This document shows, piece by piece, positions 1-7,629 of a stretch of DNA of 64,000 nucleotides. The notes below the pieces were generated by a model. The model saw only the letters and a list, made by a program, of their open reading frames with translations, had not been told where the DNA came from and did not search any database. The position numbers were made by a program, and so were the translations under genes. The DNA comes from Neptuniibacter sp. 1_MG-2023 (GTDB taxonomy: Bacteria > Pseudomonadota > Gammaproteobacteria > Pseudomonadales > Balneatricaceae), in the NCBI RefSeq assembly GCF_030547185.1, contig NZ_JAUOQR010000009.1:62001-126000 (forward strand), in the 5' to 3' direction. Numbering within the stretch: the first letter of the stretch is position 1; every line of letters starts with the position of its first letter.

Positions 1-388
1 TGCTTGTCAGTACATAAGCGGATAAACCAAAAAAGGTTAAGCCTGTCATGCCAAGCGCTGTCATCACAATCTGCCCACCATTTGCCATGGCAAGGTAGTT
101 ATTAATGACTGGGCCTAGTCCAAAGCCCATCATGCCGGTAAAAAGGAAGACTAGCGGAAGAGCAGCAGCACTGTTCTGCTTTTTATTCAAAATGAATAAC
201 ATAACAAAACTAAGTATAAAGCTGCCTAAGTAAACGATCATTGGCATTTGTAGCAGCATTGAAATGCCTGCTGTAATTGCACTAACGACCATCGTCATAG
301 CAAGTAGCATGTAGGTATTTCGAATTACTTTGTTCGTTTGTAAAACTGATTGTTCAGACTGAACATCATAAGTGTTTACGTTACGCAT
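1..388 (-). CDS. Bax inhibitor-1/YccA family membrane protein (3' part outside window)
   Basis: The reading frame opens with ATG at 388 and stays open to the window edge (129 codons). The N-terminus is polar, then NKVIRNTYMLLAMTM leads into successive hydrophobic segments, as in E. coli YccA (THKVLRNTYFLLSLTL, then GPxxNxY and a final AYVLT). Here GLGPVINNYLAM and GLSAYVLTS match that pattern. BI-1 proteins are seven-helix inner-membrane proteins; YccA modulates the FtsH protease in E. coli. The C-terminal helices lie beyond base 1. It is divergent from truC across about 130 bases. Family call is firm, exact role inferred. Confidence 0.85.
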   Translation of the reverse strand, partial: MRNVNTYDVQSEQSVLQTNKVIRNTYMLLAMTMVVSAITAGISMLLQMPMIVYLGSFILSFVMLFILNKKQNSAAALPLVFLFTGMMGFGLGPVINNYLAMANGGQIVMTALGMTGLTFFGLSAYVLTS

Positions 389-517
389 GTTATCCTCGAA
401 GAAAATCCTTGTTTAATATACCTCTATATATAAGCATTTTACTGGGTTTTTCAAGGTCTCTTTACATAGTTTTACGCTCACGTAGAATCAGCCGTCCTCC
501 AAACAGATGAAATAAGC

Positions 518-1270
518 ATGAATAATTTAAATATACTCTTTGAAGATGATGACATTATTGCCCTAAATAAACCCTCAGGTTTATTAGTTCATCCTAGTTG
601 GATAGCGCCGCGGGGCACGCCAAATCTAGCCTCAATGCTTAAAGAGTATTTTAATGGGGGGAGCCCTTACACAATTCACCGATTAGATCGGCCAACATCG
701 GGGGTGATTTTGTTTGGTAAAAATAAAGAGATCGCTCAAAAAATGAATTTACTCTTTGCCGAGCGAAACGTTGAAAAAACTTACCTCTGTATGGTGAGAG
801 GCTATACTCCCGAAGCAGATCTGATCGATTACGCGTTGAAAGAGGAGCTAGATAAGATCGCGGATAAGCACGCTAGTAAAGATAAAGAGGCGCAAGAGGC
901 TGTTTCAGAATATCGACGATTAGCGACGGTAGAGTTAGATATTCCAGTTGGTCGATATGAAAAGTCACGCTATTCGTTGGTTGAGGTAAAGCCTAAAACG
1001 GGTAGAAAGCATCAGATTCGTCGTCATATGAAACATATCTTCCATCCCATTATTGGTGATACAAATCATGGGGATAATAAACATAACAAATCGTTTCGTG
1101 AGAACTTCGATTTACAGCGTTTAATGTTAATGGCATCCAATATTAAATTTGAGCACCCTGTCACCCAGCAGATGATGGATATTAGTGCACCAGTTGATCA
1201 ATATACAGATCAATTATTTAAAAAGTTTGCTTGGGATGGATTGTACCTCTCGGAACAAACACTCATTTAA
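518..1270 (+). CDS. truC: tRNA pseudouridine(65) synthase TruC
   Basis: 250 aa. RluA-type pseudouridine synthase fold with the catalytic motif HRLDRPTSGV (His54 to Val63; Asp57 is the expected nucleophile). Further TruC-like signatures are LNKPSGLLVHPSW near the N-terminus, EELDKIADKHASKDK in the middle, and PKTGRKHQIRRHMKHIFHP towards the end. E. coli TruC modifies U65 of tRNA-Ile1 and tRNA-Asp. Length and motif order match the TruC subfamily rather than RluA/C/D, because no S4 domain precedes the catalytic part. The ribosome site before ATG 518 is weak. It is followed 37 bases later by an exported thioredoxin-like gene. Confidence 0.92.
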   Translation: MNNLNILFEDDDIIALNKPSGLLVHPSWIAPRGTPNLASMLKEYFNGGSPYTIHRLDRPTSGVILFGKNKEIAQKMNLLFAERNVEKTYLCMVRGYTPEADLIDYALKEELDKIADKHASKDKEAQEAVSEYRRLATVELDIPVGRYEKSRYSLVEVKPKTGRKHQIRRHMKHIFHPIIGDTNHGDNKHNKSFRENFDLQRLMLMASNIKFEHPVTQQMMDISAPVDQYTDQLFKKFAWDGLYLSEQTLI

Positions 1271-1307
1271 AGACAAGTATCCAGATTGGATAAGCGCAGG
1301 TGGTTAA

Positions 1308-2330
1308 ATGCATAAATGGTTGATGTTTTTAGTTGTAATAAGCTTAGGTGTAATCAATGCTTATGCCGATGAGCCTGAGGTGGGTACTCAGATCATTAAC
1401 TATTCAGGTACTGTAGTTGAGGAGCCTTATTGGTTTAAAGACAGTTTTTTAGACCTTGCCGATGATATTCAAGAAGCGGACGAGGAGGGGAAAAGCCTAT
1501 TACTTTATTTTCATCAGGCTGGTTGCCCTTATTGCTATAACTTAGTGCAGCAAACCTTTTTGGATCCTCAGTTAAGCGTCTTTATTCAGGAGCATTTTGA
1601 TGTTATTGCCCTTAATTTATGGGGAGATCGAGAGATAACATTACCTAGCGGTGAAGTATTTACAGAGAAAGAGCTTGCGGTTAAATGGAAAGTACAATTT
1701 ACGCCAACGCTTGTCTTTTTTACAGGGGATCCAGAACCTAGTCTAAGAATTGATGGTTATCGTAGTAAAGCGATGCTCGCCAAAATTATGGACTATGTGA
1801 TTAGCGGTTCACAAGAACCATTTTTAGCCCAACAGATTATCAGTAAAGCGAATGGCGTTGAGCTTTACCCTTCCTCGGTTTTTAACGAGCTAAAAACATC
1901 ATCCCAATTAAATACAGATCAGCCCGTTGCTATACTATTTGAATACCCTGGCTGTGCGGATTGTGAACAGCTTCATAAAACGGTGTTATCGCGTAAAGAT
2001 ACCCATCAGCTACTGTCGTCTTATCAAGCGTTAAGAGTTGATCTGTCTGATGAAAAAACGCTACTTGCGCTACCGGATCAAACGCCTAAAACAGCTAAGC
2101 AGTGGGCGGATGATCTAGGCTTAACCTATTTCCCTAGTCTCGTGTTATTTGATACAAATCATCAAGAGCGTTTTAGGATTGATAGTTATGTAAGGTCATT
2201 TCATTTCCAAGCGGCTTTGGAATATGTAAGTCAAAAAATATATGAAAGAGAGCCCGAATTTCAGCGCTATATCAATGAACGTGCGGATAATTTACGAGAG
2301 ATGAAGAAAAAGGTCGTAATCGTCGAATAA
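1308..2330 (+). CDS. Exported protein with two tandem thioredoxin-like domains
   Basis: 340 aa with an N-terminal signal peptide (hydrophobic residues 4-18, likely cleavage after AYA at about 20). Two thioredoxin-like halves are visible. The first has Cys73-Pro-Tyr-Cys76 after LLLYFHQAG and a cis-Pro in QFTPTLVFF (about 133). The second has Cys216-Ala-Asp-Cys219 after ILFEYPG and a matching cis-Pro in YFPSLVLF (about 276). The first half resembles SoxW/DsbD-gamma-type periplasmic thioredoxins that reduce disulfides. The C-terminus is charged and looks helical. It probably acts in the periplasm on protein thiols; partner unknown. Same strand as truC, 37-base gap, possibly cotranscribed. Confidence 0.75.
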   Translation: MHKWLMFLVVISLGVINAYADEPEVGTQIINYSGTVVEEPYWFKDSFLDLADDIQEADEEGKSLLLYFHQAGCPYCYNLVQQTFLDPQLSVFIQEHFDVIALNLWGDREITLPSGEVFTEKELAVKWKVQFTPTLVFFTGDPEPSLRIDGYRSKAMLAKIMDYVISGSQEPFLAQQIISKANGVELYPSSVFNELKTSSQLNTDQPVAILFEYPGCADCEQLHKTVLSRKDTHQLLSSYQALRVDLSDEKTLLALPDQTPKTAKQWADDLGLTYFPSLVLFDTNHQERFRIDSYVRSFHFQAALEYVSQKIYEREPEFQRYINERADNLREMKKKVVIVE

Positions 2331-2428
2331 GCAAGACTTCAATGCTATTTTTTTGTTGACAGCTGTGATCTAATCCGCGACGGATTCTCAACATACTTTA
2401 TATAATAAAACGACGGTAACAGTCTCTA

Positions 2429-3181
2429 ATGAGCACAGATCAAAATATGGCTGATCTGCTTAAGCAGAAAAGCGGTAATGTACGCATCGGAATCATCGGT
2501 GCAATGGATGAAGAAGTGAAACTGCTTAAGGCCTCTCTTGAAAATAGAGAGGATCACACCGTTGCCGGATATCATATACATACAGGGCAATTACACGGCA
2601 AAGATATTGTCTTACTCAAGTCGGGCATAGGTAAAGTAAACGCGGCTATAGGCACGACTATTTTACTGCAAATGTTTAAGCCTGATTGCATCATAAACAC
2701 AGGTTCTGCTGGTGGTTTCGATCCAGAGCTGAATGTAGGCGATGTGATTATCTCGTCTGAGGTTCGTCATCATGATGTTGACCTTACCGTGTTTGGTTAT
2801 GCTTATGGACAAGTCCCTCAACAGCCTGTTTCATTTATGCCCGATGAAACCTTAGCCGCTGTCGCTGAACGCTGTATCTCTCGTATGGATGGAGTCAAAA
2901 CGGTACGTGGTTTGATCGCTACCGGCGATCAATTTATGAACGATCCCGTTCGAGTTGAGCGTAAGCGTAGCCTATTTCCTACGATGAAAGCGGTCGAGAT
3001 GGAAGCTGCAGCTATAGCACAAGCTTGCTATCAATTTTCAACTCCCTTTATTATTATTCGCGCACTTTCTGATATTGCCGGTAAAGAGTCAGGAGTTTCC
3101 TTCGATCAGTTTTTAACAACCGCCGCTAAACATTCTGCAGAAATGATCATTGCAATGATTGATGAGTTAGCCGTCAACTGA
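2429..3181 (+). CDS. mtnN: 5'-methylthioadenosine/S-adenosylhomocysteine nucleosidase
   Basis: 250 aa. [10 protein letters not shown] (from residue 21), [18 protein letters not shown] and the C-terminal ALSDIAG are the MtnN/Pfs signatures. Glu29 aligns with the E. coli catalytic Glu12, and the Asp in ALSDIAG is the general acid. It cleaves adenine from MTA, SAH and 5'-deoxyadenosine, feeding methionine salvage and releasing the AI-2 precursor. Compared with E. coli there are about 17 extra N-terminal residues; ATG 2447 is an alternative start, and neither has a strong ribosome site. An aminotransferase follows after 57 bases on the same strand. Confidence 0.93.
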   Translation: MSTDQNMADLLKQKSGNVRIGIIGAMDEEVKLLKASLENREDHTVAGYHIHTGQLHGKDIVLLKSGIGKVNAAIGTTILLQMFKPDCIINTGSAGGFDPELNVGDVIISSEVRHHDVDLTVFGYAYGQVPQQPVSFMPDETLAAVAERCISRMDGVKTVRGLIATGDQFMNDPVRVERKRSLFPTMKAVEMEAAAIAQACYQFSTPFIIIRALSDIAGKESGVSFDQFLTTAAKHSAEMIIAMIDELAVN

Positions 3182-3238
3182 TACAAATAGAGCCTTAATA
3201 ATTTACCAGCTTTAGCAAGCGTTAAATAAGGCTCTATA

Positions 3239-4420
3239 ATGACAACTTCTTTTCACCCCCCTGTACGTACACTTATGGGCCCTGGTCCCTCTGATGTAAG
3301 TCCTCGTGTGCTTGCCGCTATGGCGCGACCAACGATTGGGCATCTTGATCCTGAATTCATCCGTATGATGGATGAAGTGAAAGCGATGCTCAAAACCTGT
3401 TTTAAAACTAACAATGAGTTAACTATGCCTATTTCGGCCCCAGGTTCCGCTGGAATGGAAGCCTGCTTTGTTAACCTTATTGAGCCTGGTGACAAAGTTA
3501 TTGTTTGCCAAAACGGTGTATTCGGTGGACGTATGAAGGAAAATGTCCTTCGCTTCGGTGGTGAGTGCATTCTTATCGAAGATGAGTGGGGAGCTCCGGT
3601 TAGCGTAGAGAAAGTAAAAGCTGCGTTTGCGGAGCACACAAATATTAAAGCCTTGGCTTTTGTGCATGCAGAAACGTCCACGGGTGTTCGCTCGGATGCT
3701 AAGGCCCTTTGCGCCATCGCCCATGCTAATAATGCACTGTCTATTGTCGATGCAGTTACCTCATTAGGTGGTATTGAACTTGATGTGGATGGCTGGGGTA
3801 TTGATGCGATCTATTCAGGTACGCAGAAGTGTTTGTCATGTCCTCCGGGTATCTCGCCGGTTAGCTTTAGTGATAAGGCGGTCGATGTAGTTAAAAACCG
3901 TAAAACGCCTGTTCCAAGCTGGTTTTTAGATACAAACTTAGTGATGGGTTACTGGGGAGGGGGCGGTAAGCGCGCTTATCACCATACTGCGCCGGTAAAC
4001 TCTTTATATGCGCTTCACGAGTCGTTAGTTATGCTTGAGGAGGAGGGCTTAGAAAATGCTTGGGCTCGGCATGAAAAGCATCATCAAGCGCTGCGCGCAG
4101 GTTTAGAGGCTATGGGAATCGGCTTTTTAGTTGAGGAAGATAGTCGTTTACCGCAACTGAATTCAGTTTATATCCCTGAAGGTGTTGATGATGCAGCGGT
4201 ACGTACCGCATTACTGCAAAACTACAATCTTGAGATCGGAGCCGGTCTCGGCGCCTTAGCTGGTAAAGTTTGGCGCATAGGTTTGATGGGCTCAGCGGCA
4301 ACGCAACGTAATGTTATGCTTTGCTTAGATGCATTGGAAAACACTTTAGTTGATATGAAAGCACCTATTAATATAGGTGTTGCAGCGCAAGCGGCTGCGG
4401 CCGTATTTGCGGCTGAATAA
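3239..4420 (+). CDS. Class V aminotransferase, alanine/serine--glyoxylate type
   Basis: 393 aa PLP enzyme. The N-terminal LMGPGPSDVSPRVL, SAPGSAGMEA and the Schiff-base lysine in SGTQKCLSCPPG (Lys197) are typical of the alanine-glyoxylate/serine-glyoxylate family; Asp171 (IVDAVTSLGG) should contact the pyridine nitrogen. Members transfer an amino group from alanine or serine to glyoxylate in the cytoplasm. The C-terminus ends in an alanine-rich tail. Substrate preference cannot be decided from sequence. A reductase of the hydroxyisobutyrate dehydrogenase family lies 0.8 kb downstream, compatible with glyoxylate/hydroxy-acid metabolism (inference). A strong terminator follows. Confidence 0.88.
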   Translation: MTTSFHPPVRTLMGPGPSDVSPRVLAAMARPTIGHLDPEFIRMMDEVKAMLKTCFKTNNELTMPISAPGSAGMEACFVNLIEPGDKVIVCQNGVFGGRMKENVLRFGGECILIEDEWGAPVSVEKVKAAFAEHTNIKALAFVHAETSTGVRSDAKALCAIAHANNALSIVDAVTSLGGIELDVDGWGIDAIYSGTQKCLSCPPGISPVSFSDKAVDVVKNRKTPVPSWFLDTNLVMGYWGGGGKRAYHHTAPVNSLYALHESLVMLEEEGLENAWARHEKHHQALRAGLEAMGIGFLVEEDSRLPQLNSVYIPEGVDDAAVRTALLQNYNLEIGAGLGALAGKVWRIGLMGSAATQRNVMLCLDALENTLVDMKAPINIGVAAQAAAAVFAAE

Positions 4421-4438
4421 CGTGAGTTATCTAAAGAT

Positions 4439-4467
4439 AAACCGGCTTTTGTAAGCCGGTTTTTTTA
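4439..4467 (+). terminator. Rho-independent terminator after the aminotransferase gene
   Basis: AAACCGGCTT pairs with AAGCCGGTTT across a 4-base loop and is followed by a T run. It sits between the aminotransferase stop (4420) and the end of the convergent TlpA-like gene (4494), so it may serve both strands. Confidence 0.85.
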
Positions 4468-4493
4468 TTAGGCGTTAATGATCTATTTGTCTT

Positions 4494-4997
4494 TTAATGG
4501 AGAGCTTTGTTTATTAATTGGATGGAGTCATCACTATCCCAATCTCTACCGCCCAAGGTTCGTAAAATTAACTCACCTTCTTTATCCAGAAGAAGGGTCA
4601 TTGGCAAACCTCTTATACCAAATCGTTGATAAGATTCTCCCTCTTCATCAAGTAAGATGGGGAAGGTCAGTTCTATCTCAAGCTCAAGTAAGAAGCTAGA
4701 AACTGCTGTTGAGCTTTCACCAATATTGATCGCTATTATTTCAAAAGGTTGCTCAGAGAAATGCTCTTTTAACCGCTGCATGGATGGCATCTCTTTTACG
4801 CAAGGCGGACACCATGTGGCCCAGAAATTAAGGAGTATTATTTTTCCTTTATAATCTGCAAGGTTCACCGTTTCATTATCTGCATCTTTTAGGCTGAGTT
4901 TATAAAGGTCAGAGCCTGTTTCCCCATGTGCGCTAAGAGTCATGCTGAAGGTAATAAATAGCATCAGCATAAGGCCAATAATTTTACGGAATTTCAT
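4494..4997 (-). CDS. TlpA/ResA-like periplasmic thioredoxin
   Basis: 167 aa. A signal peptide or membrane anchor (residues 5-22, ending SAHG) precedes an AhpC/TSA-type thioredoxin domain with NFWATWCPPCVKEMPSM; the redox cysteines are Cys63 and Cys66. Cis-Pro is in RGLPMTLLLDKEG. TlpA/ResA proteins reduce periplasmic disulfides, often for cytochrome c haem attachment or copper-centre assembly. No ccm or cox genes are next to it, so the target is unknown. Transcribed towards the aminotransferase gene, with its own upstream region of about 245 bases. Confidence 0.88.
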   Translation of the reverse strand: MKFRKIIGLMLMLFITFSMTLSAHGETGSDLYKLSLKDADNETVNLADYKGKIILLNFWATWCPPCVKEMPSMQRLKEHFSEQPFEIIAINIGESSTAVSSFLLELEIELTFPILLDEEGESYQRFGIRGLPMTLLLDKEGELILRTLGGRDWDSDDSIQLINKALH

Positions 4998-5248
4998 TTG
5001 ATTACCTACTAATGATTTTCAATCATTCTAACAAATTAGTGAGGGTTGTTTTACCTTATGCTGCTTATTGTTACCTTAATCTTATAGATATATTTTTAGC
5101 TAATGCTTGGCGGCCCAATGTTTACTTAAACTTTATAAACAACTAGAAAAAAAGAGATGCTTTTGCTTAACTGTTGATTCTTTTAAGTCGTCATGTGGCT
5201 TTTTTTAGTACCAATTCATTAGTTTAACCAGCAATTTATAGGATGATT

Positions 5249-6118
5249 ATGAACGTAGCATTCATTGGCTTAGGCGTTATGGGATACCCAATGGCAGGGC
5301 ATTTATCTAAAGCTGGCCATCAGGTTAAAGTCTATAACCGAACAACAAGTAAAGCTGAAAGCTGGGTGAAGGAACACAAAGGTAGCTACGGCATTACGCC
5401 AGCAGAGGCCGCAATAGGCGCAGAGATCATATTTGTTTGTGTAGGTAACGACAATGATTTGCGTGATGTAATTTGTGGTGAAGACGGCGTTCTCAAAGGT
5501 ATTTCAGCGGGCGCGATACTCGTTGATCATACAACCGCTTCAGCAGAAGTGGCTAGAGATATCTATGCAATCGCTCAAGGACAAAATGTTGGCTTTCTTG
5601 ATGCGCCCGTTTCAGGTGGTCAGGCAGGTGCAGAAAATGGTGTATTAAGTGTCATGGTTGGTGGCGATGAAACGTCGTTCGCAAAAGCCTCGCCAGTTAT
5701 TGAGGCTTACGCAAAATCTATACGTTTACTGGGAGAGGTAGGCTCAGGACAGCTAGCCAAAATGGTTAATCAGATCTGTATAGGTGGATTGGTGCAGGCC
5801 CTTTCTGAGGCGGTTCATTTTGCCAAATGTTCAGGTCTGGATGCTGAGCAAGTATTCGATGTAATTCAGCATGGTGCTGCGGGCTCTTGGCAGATGGCTA
5901 ATCGCCATCAAACGATGATTAATAATGAGTTTGAATTTGGTTTTGCTGTCGATTGGATGCGGAAAGATTTTGATATAGTGCTTTCTGAAGCTCGTAAAAA
6001 TGGCGCTCGTTTACCTGTTACCGCATTAGTGGATCAGTTTTATGCGGACGTGCAAGCGATGGGAGGTGGGCGTTTAGATACCTCAAGTTTGCTGAAGCGA
6101 TTAGAAACGGATAAATAA
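5249..6118 (+). CDS. NAD(P)-dependent 3-hydroxyisobutyrate dehydrogenase-family reductase
   Basis: 289 aa from ATG 5249, preferred over ATG 5243 because AGGAT lies about 7 bases before it. The Rossmann motif IGLGVMGYPMAGHL opens the protein. NR (YNRTTSKAE) after strand 2 suggests NADP preference. DAPVSGGQAGAENG is the substrate-binding signature, and Lys171/Asn174 in AKMVNQ are the catalytic residues. The family includes 3-hydroxyisobutyrate dehydrogenase and tartronate semialdehyde reductase (GarR/GlxR); sequence alone does not separate them. Single gene with a 245-base upstream region. Confidence 0.88.
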   Translation: MNVAFIGLGVMGYPMAGHLSKAGHQVKVYNRTTSKAESWVKEHKGSYGITPAEAAIGAEIIFVCVGNDNDLRDVICGEDGVLKGISAGAILVDHTTASAEVARDIYAIAQGQNVGFLDAPVSGGQAGAENGVLSVMVGGDETSFAKASPVIEAYAKSIRLLGEVGSGQLAKMVNQICIGGLVQALSEAVHFAKCSGLDAEQVFDVIQHGAAGSWQMANRHQTMINNEFEFGFAVDWMRKDFDIVLSEARKNGARLPVTALVDQFYADVQAMGGGRLDTSSLLKRLETDK

Positions 6119-6232
6119 AACCCCTTGTTTAGTATGGTTTTTGTGGCCTAGATGCGGATAGACATCATCATTTGAAACTATATAATAAAGTCGATCTCAA
6201 AATTATTATTAAAGAATACCAAGGACCGTTCT

Positions 6233-6364
6233 ATGGATAAGTATAGTTTGATCTCTGTTGCACCAAGCTTAGTTATTGTTGCCGCGATGATTATTGGCAC
6301 AGTGGTTGGCATCGCAACCCTTAAAAAAGTTATAGCTAAAGACGCTGCTTCTGCAGAAAAATAA
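6233..6364 (+). CDS. Small single-span membrane protein, 43 aa
   Basis: ATG 6233 is preceded by AAGGA with 7-base spacing, a good ribosome site. The 43-residue product has a short polar N-terminus, one hydrophobic segment (about residues 6-29, rich in V, I, A, G) and a basic then mixed tail ending AEK. It lies alone between a reductase gene and a convergent DUF1853 gene and is followed by a stem-loop. I do not recognise a family. It is called real because of the ribosome site, the transmembrane pattern and the downstream hairpin. Confidence 0.55.
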   Translation: MDKYSLISVAPSLVIVAAMIIGTVVGIATLKKVIAKDAASAEK

Positions 6365-6375
6365 GTTGTAATTTT

Positions 6376-6411
6376 GTCAGGCAGGCTGACAATGGTTAGT
6401 CTGCCTGAATT
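6376..6411 (+). terminator. Stem-loop after the small membrane-protein gene
   Basis: TCAGGCAG pairs with CTGCCTGA; the inner part (GCTGAC with GTTAGT, two G-T pairs) extends the stem to a tetraloop. No clear T run follows on either strand, so it may be a weak terminator or a stabilising 3' structure. Confidence 0.45.
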
Positions 6412-6434
6412 ACTGTAGGGCAGTATACTTCCTC

Positions 6435-7244
6435 TTATTCGCACCATTGATTAGGTACGATAAACCCCCGATCGACTTCTCCTCCTGTTGTTTTATCAAA
6501 CCTAACAACCAATAACGGTTTATCCGAGCCGTCTATAACTAGTTTAAATTGGTTTAGTGTTTTTAGACTGTTTACCTTAGGTGATAGCCAATAAGGTTTT
6601 TCGAGAATAGCATAATTAAATTGCTCGCTGAGCAGATGTTGTTCCTGTTGCTTTATCCACCAGCCTTTTTTGTGATCAGGGTTGATTTCAGGATGTAAGG
6701 TGCTTAATTTGCACGGTTGTGACAAGTGGTAAAATAGATAACCTTGTAACAACATAAGTTTTTTGGAAGGGTGTATATTTAACACCTCGCACTGAGCGCG
6801 ACCAGCAGGGCTATCAGATAGGCGAAGTTGGTGGTTCAATAATCGTTGGTGTTTTCGATCTAATCGGTCCCGTTTATTAGGTCCGATGAAGTGAGAAAGT
6901 TGGCTGCCGTCACCTACACAAAGATAGAATTTAACTGCACATTCTAGATGAAAATCGTACTGCTCTGTTCGGCCTAGGAAGTCATATTCGCCGAGAGTTT
7001 TCTTTTGTTCTATGACTTGTATATTTCTTTTTAATTCAATTGGTTGTATCTGCTTATTGATAACTTGATTAACAAGTTGCTCGTAGTAGTGACCTATACG
7101 ATTATGGGTTGAAGCCACCTCTAGCGTTTCAAAAGCTAATGGGGTTTCAGCTTCATTAATCCAGTCGACTGCTGATGTGATCTCATCATTGGTCAGCTTC
7201 ATTAAAGAGGGGCATTTTAATATCCAAAAAAGGTCGTCTATCAT
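6435..7244 (-). CDS. DUF1853 family protein
   Basis: 269 aa. Hallmarks of DUF1853 are visible: RIGHYYEQLVNQ, KKTLGEYDFLGR, then FHLECAVKFYL, FIGPNKRDRLDRK and QLRLSDSPAGR. The spacing of the Asp in GEYDFL and the Glu/Lys in LECAVKF resembles a PD-(D/E)XK-like nuclease core, but activity is unproven and this is inference. No signal peptide. It is convergent with the 43-aa gene and divergent from the 101-aa gene before uvrC. Confidence 0.8.
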   Translation of the reverse strand: MIDDLFWILKCPSLMKLTNDEITSAVDWINEAETPLAFETLEVASTHNRIGHYYEQLVNQVINKQIQPIELKRNIQVIEQKKTLGEYDFLGRTEQYDFHLECAVKFYLCVGDGSQLSHFIGPNKRDRLDRKHQRLLNHQLRLSDSPAGRAQCEVLNIHPSKKLMLLQGYLFYHLSQPCKLSTLHPEINPDHKKGWWIKQQEQHLLSEQFNYAILEKPYWLSPKVNSLKTLNQFKLVIDGSDKPLLVVRFDKTTGGEVDRGFIVPNQWCE

Positions 7245-7321
7245 ATGAATTATCTAGTTACACATAGGGCTTTAATCGCTTAAAGTATGCCTTAACTCGA
7301 ATTTGGATTAAGAGAGAAATA

Positions 7322-7627
7322 ATGAGCAGCACAAATAGCAATAAAAAACCGTTAAATGAGCAAAACCGTGAAGTGATGCTCTCTGATTCTGATATTAACA
7401 GTATCATAGTTAATGGGGCTCAAATTTCACTTATGAAGTTGCGTAGAGCGCGCAGCACTGATGCTCAGCTTTGCTATTACGCAGAAATTGGCGTTTATCT
7501 TGAAGTTTCTTTATCTAGAGGCGCAGGTATTACTGATGAAACTCTTGAAACCCTTGAAGAGATTCATCGTATAGCCACCCATGAATATATGGATACTCGT
7601 AAACTTGAGGCGATGGCAGATAATTAA
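7322..7627 (+). CDS. Uncharacterised 101-aa protein upstream of uvrC
   Basis: I do not recognise the family. The protein is soluble-looking, with a polar N-terminus (about 20 residues), a middle containing QISLMKLRRARSTDAQLCYYAEIGVYLEVS, and an acidic helical C-terminus (ETLETLEEIHRIATHEYMDT). AGAGAGAAAT precedes the ATG. The stop is two bases from the GTG start of uvrC, so the two genes are almost certainly cotranscribed and probably translationally coupled. In many gammaproteobacteria the gene here is gacA/uvrY; this protein is unrelated to that regulator. Confidence 0.75.
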   Translation: MSSTNSNKKPLNEQNREVMLSDSDINSIIVNGAQISLMKLRRARSTDAQLCYYAEIGVYLEVSLSRGAGITDETLETLEEIHRIATHEYMDTRKLEAMADN

Positions 7628-7629
7628 GC

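Noticed and set aside
3253-3724. Two long minus-strand open frames over the aminotransferase gene
   Set aside because: They are opposite-strand shadows of a clear PLP enzyme gene and have no family features or ribosome sites.
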